Shown: positions 51,598 through 61,083, numbered from the stretch's first letter. The stretch is 64,000 bases of DNA from Edaphobacter acidisoli (GCF_014642855.1 NZ_BMJB01000001.1:2852001-2916000); one strand, 5' to 3'. Translations and numbers: made by a program. Notes: generated by a model from the sequence alone, not told the origin.

Positions 51598-52455
51598 ATG
51601 AAATCACTGATGGTAGTTCTCTGGGCGCTGGCTTTGCCCGGAGCGGCGCTGGCTGCCGATCATGGGCCGGTCTTCAGCTATGCGACGCCGGTGAATTCGG
51701 CGCGTGAGTTCAGCTTTGATACGGGAGTGATTGGCCGGTATGGGTCGCTGGGGACGCAGGCGACTTCGGTGTCGCAGATTGGATACGGAATTACGCCGCA
51801 GATTACGGTGACGGCGGTGTTGCCGGGAACGATTGGGAGCGGGTCGTTGCCGGAGACGCGCATGGCGGGCGGTGGCGAGTGGGAGGCGGGTGCGTCGTGG
51901 CGCTTTCTGCACTCGGTGACGTCGGTGGGCAAGCGGCTGGAATCGACGGCGTCGCTGGGCCTGGTGGTGCCGGGGCCGCAAAGTGATTCGGGCGTGCTGG
52001 CGGGGCTGCATCGCGCGCCGGGGGTTGCTGCTACGGTGGCTTCGGGGCTGGCTTCGCGGAGCCAGTACCTGTGGCTGGGCGGCGGCTATACGCGGTTTGC
52101 CGAGGCGGACCAGGACCGCAGACCTTCGACGGTCTCGTGGAGCGCGGTTTATGGATATCGTCCGGCGCGGCTGAGGCGCGGTGTTGACCAGTGGGACTAT
52201 CGCGGCTTCGCCGAGCTGACGGGAGAGCATACCGGCGGCGTGCTTCGTGGCGGCAGCTCGGTTCCCGACAGCAGCACGACGACGCTTTGGCTGGGGCCTT
52301 CGGTGCTCGCCATCTTCAAGGATGTGGCAATTGAAGGCGGCGTGCAGGGGCCGCTGTATCGCGATGTTTCGACATCGCTGTACGGGCACGAGCGGATTCG
52401 CTTCGCGATCAATATCAGCTACCTGAAGTATTCCTCCCATGCGAGTTCTCGCTGA
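51598..52455 (+). CDS. Exported outer-membrane-type beta protein
   Basis: A 285-residue protein with signal peptide MKSLMVVLWALALPGAALA and a mature part of alternating strands and Gly/Ser/Thr turns (FDTGVIGRYGSLGTQATSVS, ITPQITVTAVLPGTIGS, FAELTGEHTGGVLRGGSS), as in phenol-degradation MetA-type or small outer-membrane barrels. It ends KYSSHASSR without a terminal aromatic, so a barrel is not certain. AAGGAG is 6-7 bases before the ATG. Second in the putative metal operon; the HMA gene follows 43 bases after its stop. Confidence 0.65.
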   Translation: MKSLMVVLWALALPGAALAADHGPVFSYATPVNSAREFSFDTGVIGRYGSLGTQATSVSQIGYGITPQITVTAVLPGTIGSGSLPETRMAGGGEWEAGASWRFLHSVTSVGKRLESTASLGLVVPGPQSDSGVLAGLHRAPGVAATVASGLASRSQYLWLGGGYTRFAEADQDRRPSTVSWSAVYGYRPARLRRGVDQWDYRGFAELTGEHTGGVLRGGSSVPDSSTTTLWLGPSVLAIFKDVAIEGGVQGPLYRDVSTSLYGHERIRFAINISYLKYSSHASSR

Positions 52456-52498
52456 CAATTCTTTTGCTGACACGTTTTTCGCTGAAAGGAGCGATGTT

Positions 52499-52996
52499 AT
52501 GAAAGCTATCAAGATGATTGCCGTTTTGCTGTTTGCCGTGTCCGCTGCCGCGGGGCGGGCGGAGTACAGGCAGGTGAATATGACCGTCTTTGGCATGGAC
52601 TGCGCGCCGTGCGCTCATGCCATTCACGTATCGATGATGGGAATTCAGGGTGTGACGGCGGTCACGGTCGATCTGAATACGGGACTGGTGGACATTACGC
52701 TGGCGCCGGGCAACGGGGCGGACATGCGCCAGTTCAACAAGGCCGTCGAGGAGAACGGGTTCACGCACAGGGACGCGAAGGTGGTGGTTCGTGGCACGAT
52801 TTCGGGCACTGCTGCTGCGCCGTATCTGGAGATTTCGGGAACGAAGGACCGCTATGCGCTGAGTCCGCTTGGCGCGAGCGCGGATATCTCGGGCCTGCTC
52901 GGCAAAACGGTGACGGTGGAGGGAACGGTGCCGCAGTCGGGGCGGGGCAAGGTGTCGGGCACGCTGCGCTACACGGCGATTAAGGAGGCGCAATGA
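52499..52996 (+). CDS. Exported heavy-metal-associated (HMA) domain protein
   Basis: A 165-residue exported protein. The signal peptide (MKAIKMIAVLLFAVSAAAGRA) is followed by an HMA domain with metal-binding MDCAPCAHA (C35, C38) and the usual VSMMGIQGVTAVTVDLNTG second strand. A C-terminal OB-like beta part contains GTISGTAAAPYLEISGTKD and GKTVTVEGTVPQSGRGKVSG. It is thus MerP-like with an extra domain. AAAGGAG lies six bases before the ATG. Its stop overlaps the MerT-like gene start (ATGA), so the two are made together. Confidence 0.8.
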   Translation: MKAIKMIAVLLFAVSAAAGRAEYRQVNMTVFGMDCAPCAHAIHVSMMGIQGVTAVTVDLNTGLVDITLAPGNGADMRQFNKAVEENGFTHRDAKVVVRGTISGTAAAPYLEISGTKDRYALSPLGASADISGLLGKTVTVEGTVPQSGRGKVSGTLRYTAIKEAQ

Positions 52997-53430
52997 GCAC
53001 GAGACCTTTGTTGCCGGACGTGAAGCGGCGTGCGCGCAGGGCGGCGCTGTTGAATTACTTCTCGTTGTTTGGCTCGTTCAGCACGTTGATCTGCTGTGCG
53101 CTGCCTTCGGTGCTGGTGCTGCTGGGCATGGGGACGGCGGTGGCTTCGCTGCTCTCGGCCGCGCCATGGCTGGTGGGCTTTTCCAGGCACAAGGTGTGGA
53201 CGTTCAGCATCGCCGGGGCACTGATTGCAGCGAGCTTTGTTGTGACGTATGTTGTCGCGCCGCGATTACGGCAGGGAACGGTCTGTGATGCGGACGATCC
53301 GGCAACGTGCGTCGAGGTGAGCCGTTTGAGCAAGGTCCTATTGTGGGTGTCGGCGGTGGTATGGAGCGCGGGATTCTTCGTCGCGTATCTGCTGGGGCCG
53401 ATTCTGGTGCATTTGGATCGGTCGCGGTAG
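52993..53430 (+). CDS. MerT-like four-helix membrane protein
   Basis: A 145-residue inner-membrane protein with about four hydrophobic segments. The first has a vicinal Cys pair, TLICCALPSVLVLLGMG (C34, C35), the hallmark of mercury-type transporters that take metal from a periplasmic Cys protein. A further Cys pair lies in VCDADDPATCVE between helices. The usual MerA reductase is absent, so the substrate may be copper or another metal. Overlaps the HMA gene by four bases. Confidence 0.65.
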   Translation: MSTRPLLPDVKRRARRAALLNYFSLFGSFSTLICCALPSVLVLLGMGTAVASLLSAAPWLVGFSRHKVWTFSIAGALIAASFVVTYVVAPRLRQGTVCDADDPATCVEVSRLSKVLLWVSAVVWSAGFFVAYLLGPILVHLDRSR

Positions 53431-53487
53431 ATGACGGAGAGATGGCGGAGGCAGGTGGGGGATTCCGGGCTTCGTTCATAATGGGGC

Positions 53488-54699
53488 GTGGCCTTCAAGG
53501 AAATGACAAATCCCTCCCACGGCTGGACACGGCTTGATGGTGTCGATCTTCTCCGTGGCTTCGCCATCTTCTTTGTGCTGATGAACCACGTGAACATGCG
53601 GCTGCTGGGTGCGCATGTTCCGTATATGCATGGCCTGCGGCTTCAGGTTGTCTATTCGCTGTTCTGGAACGGGCAGTTTGGCGTGCAGATGTTCTTTGCG
53701 GTCTCCGGATTTTTGATTACAGCGATGACGTTGCGGCGCTGGGGTTCGCCCGCCACTGTGAATCTGCGCGGCTTCTATTGGCTGCGTTTTGCGCGTATCG
53801 TTCCGCTGCTGCTATTGCTGCTCGCGGTTTTGAGTGCGCTGCACCTTGCTCATGTGCGGGACTTTGTCGTTTCGTCGAAGACCGGTGGCCTGGGTAGAGC
53901 GCTTTTTGCCGCGCTCACATTTCACGTCAATCTGCTGGAGGCGCGTCGAGGATATCTTCCGGCGGGGTGGGACATTCTCTGGTCGCTCTCGGTGGAAGAG
54001 GTGTTCTATCTTTTCTTCCCGCTGGCCTGTCTGCTTTTTCGGCGAACACGATTTCTGGTTGCACCGTTACTGCTGTTTGTTGTGCTGGGGCCGTTTGCGC
54101 GGTCTCATGCCTTTAACCACAACCCGGTCTGGCGCGAGTACTCGTATCTGGGTGGGATGGATGCGATTGCGCTCGGCTGTCTTACCGCGCTGGTTTTGGC
54201 GGGGCGGCGCGTGTCGCGGGCGGCGCTTTGGATATGTGGAGCTGGCGGCGCAGTGCTGACGATCTTCAGCCTGTGCTTCTCGGTTCGCGCTTATGCCTGG
54301 GGCCTGGGACGCAACGGGCTGAATATGACGGTGCTTGCTGTGGGTACCTGTATGCTCATCGCGGTGTTTGCGCAGAGTGAATGGAAGGCGCCGCGCGCGT
54401 TTGCGCCTCTGCTGGTGCTTGGCAGGCGCAGCTATGAGACGTACCTCACACACTTGCTTGTGGTTCTGGGGCTCTTCTCTCTGTTTCTTGCGGCGGGCAA
54501 ATCCGTGCGCTATGTTCCTGTTCTGTTCATTGGATCGATTGTCTTCTCTGGCGTGCTTGGCGAGGTGGTCGCGCGCTTTTACTCCGAACCGATCAACCGC
54601 TGGCTGCGCAGGCGCTGGAACGGCGTTCCGACGCCGCGCTTCGCTGAAACAAGCGATAATCAGAGAGATACGGCATACGGGAGCAACGTTACTCAATGA
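53488..54699 (+). CDS. Acyltransferase 3 (OafA-like) membrane protein
   Basis: A 403-residue multi-pass protein of the acyltransferase-3 family, which O-acetylates surface sugars. Motifs: RLDGVDLLRGFAIFFVLMNH (RxxxLxGxA-type start with the catalytic His), FGVQMFFAVSGFLI, RFARIVPLLL and SLSVEEVFYLFFPL. About ten hydrophobic segments. The start may be GTG at 53488 or ATG at 53503. The stop overlaps the purD start (ATGA), so purD is co-translated, an odd functional partner that probably reflects operon sharing only. Confidence 0.85.
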   Translation: MAFKEMTNPSHGWTRLDGVDLLRGFAIFFVLMNHVNMRLLGAHVPYMHGLRLQVVYSLFWNGQFGVQMFFAVSGFLITAMTLRRWGSPATVNLRGFYWLRFARIVPLLLLLLAVLSALHLAHVRDFVVSSKTGGLGRALFAALTFHVNLLEARRGYLPAGWDILWSLSVEEVFYLFFPLACLLFRRTRFLVAPLLLFVVLGPFARSHAFNHNPVWREYSYLGGMDAIALGCLTALVLAGRRVSRAALWICGAGGAVLTIFSLCFSVRAYAWGLGRNGLNMTVLAVGTCMLIAVFAQSEWKAPRAFAPLLVLGRRSYETYLTHLLVVLGLFSLFLAAGKSVRYVPVLFIGSIVFSGVLGEVVARFYSEPINRWLRRRWNGVPTPRFAETSDNQRDTAYGSNVTQ

Positions 54700-55964
54700 A
54701 GGTACTTGTCATCGGCGGCGGTGGCCGCGAACATGCGCTGGTCTGGTCGCTTAAGAAGTCGCCTGCGGTTACGGAGGTGCTGTGCGCGCCCGGTAACGGC
54801 GGCATCGCTGAGATTGCGCGCTGCCTGCCTGTGGATGTGAACAGTCTTGCGGCGATGGTTGCGTTGGTCGAAGCTGAGCGGCCGGAGCTGACCGTGATTG
54901 GGCCTGAGGTTCCGCTGGCGCTTGGGCTGGTCGATGAGCTGGAGCGGCGCGGGCTGCGTGTCTTTGGGCCCACGAAGGCGGCTGCGCGGCTGGAGTCGAG
55001 TAAGGCGTTTGCGAAGTCGTTCATGCAGCGCCAGGGGATTCCTACAGCTGCGTATGCGGTGTGCTCGACGCTGGATGAGGTGCGGGAGCAGCTTCGCCGC
55101 TTTGCCGCGCCGGTGGTGGTGAAGGCGGATGGGCTGGCCGCGGGCAAGGGCGTCGTGATTGCGAATACGCACCTGGAGGCCGAGCAGGCTGCGGCGGAGA
55201 TGTTTTCGGGCGCGCTGCTGGGCACGCACGAGCGCGAGGTTGTGATTGAAGAGTTTCTGACTGGCGACGAGCTCTCGTTCTTCGCGCTGTGCGATGGCAA
55301 GCGGGCTGTGGAGATCGCTTCGGCGCAGGACCATAAGCGCGTCGGCGAAGGCGACGCCGGGCCGAACACGGGCGGCATGGGCGCGTATTCGACCGATGGG
55401 CTGGCGACGCCTGCAATGCGCGAGTGGCTGCTCAAGAATGTTGCGCAGAAGGTGGTCGATGGCATGGCGTCGGAGGGTACGCCATTTCGCGGGATTCTCT
55501 TCTGCGGGCTGATGATGTCGCAGCATGGGCCGATGGTGCTGGAGTTCAACACGCGCTTTGGCGATCCTGAGACGGAGGCCATTTTGCTGCGCATGGAGAC
55601 GGACATCGTTGATCTCGTCAATGCCTCGATCGATGGCACAGCCAGCCAGCTTGCCGTGAAGATGAAACCCGGCGCGAGTGCGTGTGTGATTGCGGCGAGC
55701 GGTGGGTATCCGGGGAAGTATGTCCCGGGCAAGGTGATTGAAGGGCTTCGGCCGAATGGCTCGCGCGAGGACCTCGTCGTGTTTCATGCGGGCACGGCGG
55801 CGAAGGATGGGCAGATCGTTACTGCCGGAGGCCGCGTGCTTGCTGTGACTGCTGTGGCTGCGGATCTGCGCGCTGCGCTGGACAAATGCTATGCAGAGAT
55901 GGGGAAGATCAGCTTCGATGGGATGCACTTCCGCCGCGACATCGGTCATAGGGCGCTGAGGTAA
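54696..55964 (+). CDS. purD: PurD, phosphoribosylamine-glycine ligase
   Basis: ATP-grasp enzyme that joins glycine to phosphoribosylamine in purine synthesis (422 residues, full length). MKVLVIGGGGREHALVWSL, IGPEVPLALGLVD, VVVKADGLAAGKGV, AQDHKRVGEGDAGPNTGGMGAYS, LEFNTRFGDPETEAI and ASGGYPGKY are all standard. It overlaps the acyltransferase gene by four bases. The other purine gene seen is the fragment of purK at the left edge, 54 kb away. Confidence 0.97.
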   Translation: MKVLVIGGGGREHALVWSLKKSPAVTEVLCAPGNGGIAEIARCLPVDVNSLAAMVALVEAERPELTVIGPEVPLALGLVDELERRGLRVFGPTKAAARLESSKAFAKSFMQRQGIPTAAYAVCSTLDEVREQLRRFAAPVVVKADGLAAGKGVVIANTHLEAEQAAAEMFSGALLGTHEREVVIEEFLTGDELSFFALCDGKRAVEIASAQDHKRVGEGDAGPNTGGMGAYSTDGLATPAMREWLLKNVAQKVVDGMASEGTPFRGILFCGLMMSQHGPMVLEFNTRFGDPETEAILLRMETDIVDLVNASIDGTASQLAVKMKPGASACVIAASGGYPGKYVPGKVIEGLRPNGSREDLVVFHAGTAAKDGQIVTAGGRVLAVTAVAADLRAALDKCYAEMGKISFDGMHFRRDIGHRALR

Positions 55965-55968
55965 GGCA

Positions 55969-56062
55969 GGCCGCGGATTTCGAGGATCAACACGGATAAG
56001 AAGCACACCAACATGCTCTCTTCCGTTTTTAAATTTGTGCCCAATCCACAAATCCGTGGCCG
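55969..56062. repeat. Nested-palindrome repeat, copy K (decayed inner arms)
   Basis: GGCCGCGGATTTCGAGGATC and CACGGAT on the left, CCAATCC, AATCCGTGGCCGG on the right, with a 60-base centre. No outer arms. Between purD and the DinB gene. Confidence 0.6.
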
Positions 56063-56146
56063 GATGGCTTGGACGAGGTCGCGCAAATTTTGCGCCTTCA
56101 TCCACAGCGCTGTCATCGAATCTGCAAATCATTCAAGGAGACGTTC

Positions 56147-56662
56147 ATGACGCAGCCTGTATTGACTGTCGAAGATGTGATGGCCTGGAACGAGCGCACG
56201 CACGCTGAGTGGCGCAAGCTTTTCACCGAACACCCTGAGGCATTGGCGATTCCCTGCGATATTACAGGGACGAAGAACGTTGCGGAGCTGATGCAGCACA
56301 TCATTGCGCCAGAGATTCGCTACGCGCAGCAGCTTTCCGGCCTGCCCATCGCCGACTACAAGGATATTCCGTACGATTCGGTTGATGCGATCTATGCAAC
56401 GCACGAGCATGCCATGACGCTCTTCCGCGAGCTTCTCGCTTCGGACACCATCGATTGGGATGCGAAGTTTGAGTTTACGACACGCTCATTTGGCCAGGCG
56501 CGGTCTACGCGCAAGGCGGTGCTGTTTCATGCTCTGACGCACGGCATTCGGCACTATGCGCAGCTTACGACGCTGGTGCGGCAGCACGGTATCAGTCACA
56601 AGCTACCGCAGGATTATCTCGTGATGCACCTGGAGATCGTCAATAAATCACTTGCGGGTTGA
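56147..56662 (+). CDS. DinB-family (DUF664-like) four-helix protein
   Basis: A 171-residue DinB superfamily protein, a four-helix bundle that uses three histidines to bind a metal. The histidines are seen in NVAELMQHIIAPE and in LFHALTHGIRHYAQL. Members include thiol-dependent transferases, but many are uncharacterised. CAAGGAGA lies about eight bases before the ATG at 56147; the frame is open 26 codons upstream and this part was discarded. Confidence 0.85.
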   Translation: MTQPVLTVEDVMAWNERTHAEWRKLFTEHPEALAIPCDITGTKNVAELMQHIIAPEIRYAQQLSGLPIADYKDIPYDSVDAIYATHEHAMTLFRELLASDTIDWDAKFEFTTRSFGQARSTRKAVLFHALTHGIRHYAQLTTLVRQHGISHKLPQDYLVMHLEIVNKSLAG

Positions 56663-56785
56663 TAGTTTGCAGGTCGTCAGTTGAAGCTGTGTCATCTCAA
56701 CTTAAAAATCTGTAGCTAGCAGCTTTCTCGTCCTATAACGTTTTAGTTTTGACTTCGGCCTTGACCTGCGCTAAAGTGGCCGCCT

Positions 56786-57673
56786 ATGCGAAGAGTTGGA
56801 TTTCTCCTCCTTCTAATGGCGGCCACGTGCTTTGCGCAAACAAAGCGGCCTGCCATCACCGGTATTGCGTTCGTGCGGATGTATGCGTCGAACATGGCTG
56901 CGTCAGAGGCCTTCTACGGCCAGACGCTGGGCTTCGACCACACCATGCAGAACGGCATCCTGACCTATCCGGTCAACGATCAGCAGTCGCTGGAGTTAGT
57001 GCCGCTGCCTACGCCTGCGCCTGAAGCGCGTGTGGCAGCTATCGGTTTTACAACGCGCGATGCGGGCGGGTTGGAGAAGTATCTGGAGGCGCACTCGGTC
57101 AAGATCGTCGAGCCGCTCAGGCATGGGGACTTCGCTGTGCGCGATCCGGAAGGTCACCTGGTTTATTTCGTGCAGCAGCGGGCTGGTTCGACGAAGACGA
57201 TCTCACCGCGTGGGGCGTCGCATCGCATCATCCACACGGGCTTCATGGTTCACGACCGCACGGCGGAAGACCGCTTCTGGCGCGACATTCTTGGCTTCAA
57301 GCCATACTGGTACGGGGGCCGCGTCAATGGCGAGCTTGATTATGTCTCCAGCCAGGTGCCCGATGGTACGGACTGGATTGAGTACATGATGCGCGACCCG
57401 AAGGCACCTGCGCCGAACGCGCATCAGCTTGGCAGCGACTATCACTTCTCGCTTGGCATTGACCACATGTCTGACGCTGTTGCCGCGCTCGCACGCAACC
57501 ACTGCGAAGGCCCAAATTGCACGAAGACGCAGATGGGACGCGATGGCAAAGTGCAGCTCAACCTGTTCGATCCCGACCTGACGCGCGTTGAGTTTATGGA
57601 GTTCAAGCCCTCGGGTACTACCTGCTGCTCGCCGTTTACCGGCAAGCAACCCGGCGATGTTGAAGACCGATAG
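56786..57673 (+). CDS. Exported two-domain VOC protein
   Basis: A 295-residue exported protein, signal peptide MRRVGFLLLLMAATCFA. It has two vicinal-oxygen-chelate halves: IAFVRMYASNMAASEAFYGQ with DPEGHLVYFVQ, and HTGFMVHDRTAEDRFWRDILGF with NLFDPDLTRVEFMEF. Dioxygenases and glyoxalases have this form, but metal ligands were not assigned and the activity is unknown. Its TAG stop is part of the TAGGAG ribosome-binding site of the next gene, so the two form an operon. Confidence 0.8.
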   Translation: MRRVGFLLLLMAATCFAQTKRPAITGIAFVRMYASNMAASEAFYGQTLGFDHTMQNGILTYPVNDQQSLELVPLPTPAPEARVAAIGFTTRDAGGLEKYLEAHSVKIVEPLRHGDFAVRDPEGHLVYFVQQRAGSTKTISPRGASHRIIHTGFMVHDRTAEDRFWRDILGFKPYWYGGRVNGELDYVSSQVPDGTDWIEYMMRDPKAPAPNAHQLGSDYHFSLGIDHMSDAVAALARNHCEGPNCTKTQMGRDGKVQLNLFDPDLTRVEFMEFKPSGTTCCSPFTGKQPGDVEDR

Positions 57674-57684
57674 GAGTTCGATAG

Positions 57685-58545
57685 ATGACGACGCGCCGCA
57701 AATTTCTCCGCCTCTCTGCGCTTGCTGCTGCTGCTGGATGCACGCTGCGTGCACCTCGCGCGTTTGCCGATGAGGGCCACCTGATTTATGGGGTGCAGCT
57801 CTTCATGGTGCGGCGACAAGCAGTGAAGGACCTTGCCGGGATTCTGAAGGCGATTCATCAGATTGGCTATACGCAGATTGAGCTGTATCCCATTGTGTAC
57901 AACCATCCTGCGGCGGAGTTGCGGCGCATCGTCGCGGATGCGGGGCTGGGTGCGGTCTCGGGCCACTTCGACTATGACGGTTTTGAGACGAAGGTGAGCT
58001 ACGCGCGCGAGCTTGGGCTGAAGTATATGGTGTGCCCCATGCTGCCGCGCGCGCAGTGGAACTCGGTGGAGGGATTTGAGGAGGCAGCGCGCAAGTTCAA
58101 TCAGTGGGGCAAGCTGGCGAAGGACTCTGGGCTGACCTTTGCGTTTCACAATCACGATTACGAGTTCAAACCGCAGGGCTCGACCACCGGCTTTGAAGTC
58201 CTGATGAAGAACACAGACCCGGCGCTGGTCAAGCTCGAATTTGATATGTACTGGCTGACGCAGGCGGGGCAGAATCCGCTGGAGATGCTGAAGCGGCATG
58301 CGGCGCGTGTGCGGCTGATTCACTTGAAGGATCGGCTTCCGAACGTTCCTATCAGCTACACGCCTGACCCCGATGCAGACCACTTCATCGAGCTGGGCAA
58401 GGGCACGATCGACTGGCCAGCCATTCTTAATCAGGCGAAGCGGCAGGGCATTCGCTATGCGTTTGTCGATCAGGATGAGACGGCGATTCCTGTGCTCGAC
58501 AGTTTGAAGGAGAGCTATAGCTATATTAGGAAGCTGAATATTTGA
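57685..58545 (+). CDS. Exported sugar phosphate isomerase/epimerase-like TIM barrel
   Basis: A 286-residue protein of the AP-endonuclease-2/xylose-isomerase-like barrel family. The N-terminus TTRRKFLRLSALAAAAG is a twin-arginine signal. Barrel motifs include YGVQLFMVR, QIELYP, AFHNHDYEF (metal His and Glu), LEFDMYWL and LIHLKDR. The substrate is unknown; exported members act on sugar derivatives outside the cytoplasm. TAGGAG is eight bases before the ATG, overlapping the stop of the VOC gene. Confidence 0.85.
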   Translation: MTTRRKFLRLSALAAAAGCTLRAPRAFADEGHLIYGVQLFMVRRQAVKDLAGILKAIHQIGYTQIELYPIVYNHPAAELRRIVADAGLGAVSGHFDYDGFETKVSYARELGLKYMVCPMLPRAQWNSVEGFEEAARKFNQWGKLAKDSGLTFAFHNHDYEFKPQGSTTGFEVLMKNTDPALVKLEFDMYWLTQAGQNPLEMLKRHAARVRLIHLKDRLPNVPISYTPDPDADHFIELGKGTIDWPAILNQAKRQGIRYAFVDQDETAIPVLDSLKESYSYIRKLNI

Positions 58546-58603
58546 AGTTCTTCGCGACTGAGCGTGCGATAGTCTGTTCAGCACAGTCACTGAGGAAGAA
58601 CTT

Positions 58604-60142
58604 TTGCTTCTGCTCCTTCGCCGATCTGCCGCGCTCATCACTGTGGCCTGTGCCGTAGTGTTTGCAGTTATGTCGCTGCACTGGCCGCTGGTGGGTGACG
58701 CTTCGCTGATGCACTACGTTGTTTTCCTCGCTGGGCGTGGGCTGACGCCTTATAAGGACATCGTCGATGTGAACCTTCCAGGCACGTACGCTGTGAATTG
58801 GTTGGTGATGCATATCTTCGGCACGGGCGCGCTGGCGTGGCGTTTGTACGATATTGCGCTTGGGTTGGCTGCGGCTGGCGCGATGACCTGGATTGCGTGG
58901 CCAGTGGACCGGCTGGCAGGGCCGCTTGCTGGTGCGCTCTTTTTTCTGATTCATGGACGCGATGGCATTGCAGAGTTGGGTCAGCGCGATCTGCTGATGG
59001 CTGTGCTGCTGCTGTGGGCGGTGGCGCTTGTGCTGGCGGCGATGCAGCGTGGACGGATTGCTTTCGTTGCTGTCGCGGCTGTGCTTGCTGGATTTGCGGC
59101 AACGGTGAAGCCAACGGCTGCGGTCTTCTGGCTGGTTACGTTGATTTTTGTGGCGCTCTCGCCGACGGCGCGGATGTGGCGGCGCGTGTGGCTTTGGGGT
59201 ATGGGACTTGCGCCGTTTTTGATTGCTCCTGTGGTAGAGCTGCTGGTAATTGATCGCGAAGGAGCGTGGAGCAGGTTCTGGTTTGTTGTGGCGAGGCTTG
59301 ATCCGCTGCACAACACGCTGCTGCGTGTGCCAGGCCGGTATTTTCTGGCGCACCCGCTACCATCGACGCTGCTACCGCTTACGGTGATTGGTGTGGTTGC
59401 CGTTGCGCTTCGGCGGCACGAGGGCAGTAGGCTCTTCAGTGCGATTGAGGCGCTGGTTGGGATCAATTTTCTCTGTGGGCTGTTCTCGTTTTTTATTCAG
59501 CGCAAGGCGCTGCCGTATCATCGTTATCCTGCCGATGCGTTTCTGATTCTGCTCCTGTGCCTGATCTTCTTTCACGCCGTCAATGAGCGGCAGGTATCGA
59601 AGGCACTGGTGTTTACCGGAGCGGCTGGGCTGCTGTTTGCCTCGCTTGTCATTGCGCCGCAGTCGCTTGCGCGCACGCTGCGGCTTCGCGCCAGTGCTGA
59701 CGACTTCAGCACACTGCTCCAGGGCGACCTCACGCATCTTGAAGGCGCGTCTTTCGGCGGAGCTTCGCTTGATGGGCAGGTGCAGTGCATCGACTTTACC
59801 GCCGGATGCGCGACGACGCTCTATCGCATGAGGCTTCGAGAAAGCACCGGATTTCTCTATGACTGCTATGCTTTCCAGCCGGCTGCGAATGCTGTCGTGC
59901 GCGAGTACCGCGAGGAGTTTCACGCGGCATTGCTGGCGCGTCCGCCTGAGGTCATCGTTTTGAGCGATCAGGACTGCGGCCATCCAGATAGTTTTGGCGA
60001 CATCGATCGCTGGCCTGCGCTTGAGCAGTTTATCCAAGATGACTATGTTCTGGTGAAGCAAGTCACTCCACCCGGGCCGGTTCGCTGGGCGGATAATTCT
60101 GCAGTCCCGTACAGCTATCGGATCTATGTGCGGCGCAGATGA
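58604..60142 (+). CDS. GT-C-like polytopic membrane protein (putative glycosyltransferase)
   Basis: A 512-residue protein with about ten hydrophobic segments and a C-terminal non-membrane domain. The first loop LVGDASLMHYVVFLAGRG then LTPYKDIVDVNLPGTY has the early acidic residue and aromatic pattern of GT39/GT83-type enzymes that use polyprenyl-phosphate sugars. The C-terminal soluble part has paired cysteines (QVQCIDFTAGCATTLY). The donor and acceptor are unknown. The start is TTG at 58604 with GAGGAAG upstream. It converges on the mutarotase gene. Confidence 0.7.
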   Translation: MLLLLRRSAALITVACAVVFAVMSLHWPLVGDASLMHYVVFLAGRGLTPYKDIVDVNLPGTYAVNWLVMHIFGTGALAWRLYDIALGLAAAGAMTWIAWPVDRLAGPLAGALFFLIHGRDGIAELGQRDLLMAVLLLWAVALVLAAMQRGRIAFVAVAAVLAGFAATVKPTAAVFWLVTLIFVALSPTARMWRRVWLWGMGLAPFLIAPVVELLVIDREGAWSRFWFVVARLDPLHNTLLRVPGRYFLAHPLPSTLLPLTVIGVVAVALRRHEGSRLFSAIEALVGINFLCGLFSFFIQRKALPYHRYPADAFLILLLCLIFFHAVNERQVSKALVFTGAAGLLFASLVIAPQSLARTLRLRASADDFSTLLQGDLTHLEGASFGGASLDGQVQCIDFTAGCATTLYRMRLRESTGFLYDCYAFQPAANAVVREYREEFHAALLARPPEVIVLSDQDCGHPDSFGDIDRWPALEQFIQDDYVLVKQVTPPGPVRWADNSAVPYSYRIYVRRR

Positions 60143-60151
60143 GCGGCCGTT

Positions 60152-61051
60152 CTAGACCTTCTCGACGGAGATGTGCGCCTGCATGGAGTGAACTGCGCCT
60201 GGAGCGAGGGTGATTGTGTTGACGCCTGCATTGACGGTTTCGCAGCAGAGAAACTCGCGCCACTCGGTCGGTTCGAGGTCGGTGAAGGCGGACGAACCGT
60301 TGTCCCATGGATTCCAGACGACGGTAGTATTTGAGCCGGTCTTCTCGACTGTGATGCGGCGCTTCCCTGCTGCGTCGTGCAGCACGCAGGTGGCTGCGGT
60401 GTTCTGGTAGACGCGGTCGGTCATACCCGCCATGATGACGGGGCCGTGCTGCACTTTGGGCGCGAAGTGGTCGTTCTTATCGAGGTAGGTCACACCGTCG
60501 AGACCGGTGATGGTGGCTTCGCGCACATCGGCCATGGCGTAGTAGGTGTGCATGGCTTCTTCAAAGACGAGTGGGGTGCTGGCTTCGTTGGCCACGGTGA
60601 GCTGCAATGTGAGTGTGCGGCCAACGGTGACTTTGTAGGCGAGACGGAAGTTGTCGAAGCCGAGGTCGCGGCTCATCTGCGTGGGCCCGAGGGTGAAGGT
60701 CAGGTGCAGCTCGTCGCCGGTGAGCGCGGCGAAGGCGAGCGTCCAGGGCTGGATGCGGGCGAATCCGTGCGAGGGGCCGGTTTTGCCGTCGTGCCGCGTG
60801 GCGAACCAGGGAAAGGCGAGAGGTACACCGCCACGGATGGGCTTGCCGGGAGCGAAGTCGCTCTTGTGGCCGAGGAAGATGACGGGCCGCTCGCCGACGG
60901 GCTGCCAGTGCGCGACGTGCGCTCCCAGCAGATAGATAGTGGCGCTGGCAGCGGGCGTGGTGATCGAAGCGTAGATAAGGCCGGTGGGGGTCTGGTTGAA
61001 GGCGAGCACGCCGGGGATGGCAAAGTGTTCAACGAGCTGGGCGAGGTCCAT
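60152..61051 (-). CDS. D-hexose-6-phosphate mutarotase-like (YeaD family)
   Basis: A 299-residue aldose-1-epimerase-superfamily protein. YLLGAHVAHWQPVGERPVIFLG, KPIRGGVPLAFPWFATRHDG, GFARIQPWT, EEAMHTYYAM and the C-terminal CCETVNAG are characteristic of the glucose-6-phosphate 1-epimerase branch, with the catalytic His in HGFARI and HTYY and a Glu near the C-terminus. It interconverts anomers of hexose 6-phosphates in the cytoplasm. Divergent from the following gene. Confidence 0.88.
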   Translation of the reverse strand: MDLAQLVEHFAIPGVLAFNQTPTGLIYASITTPAASATIYLLGAHVAHWQPVGERPVIFLGHKSDFAPGKPIRGGVPLAFPWFATRHDGKTGPSHGFARIQPWTLAFAALTGDELHLTFTLGPTQMSRDLGFDNFRLAYKVTVGRTLTLQLTVANEASTPLVFEEAMHTYYAMADVREATITGLDGVTYLDKNDHFAPKVQHGPVIMAGMTDRVYQNTAATCVLHDAAGKRRITVEKTGSNTTVVWNPWDNGSSAFTDLEPTEWREFLCCETVNAGVNTITLAPGAVHSMQAHISVEKV

Positions 61052-61083
61052 GCTGACCAGTGTAGACGAGGGCGACAGCCGTT

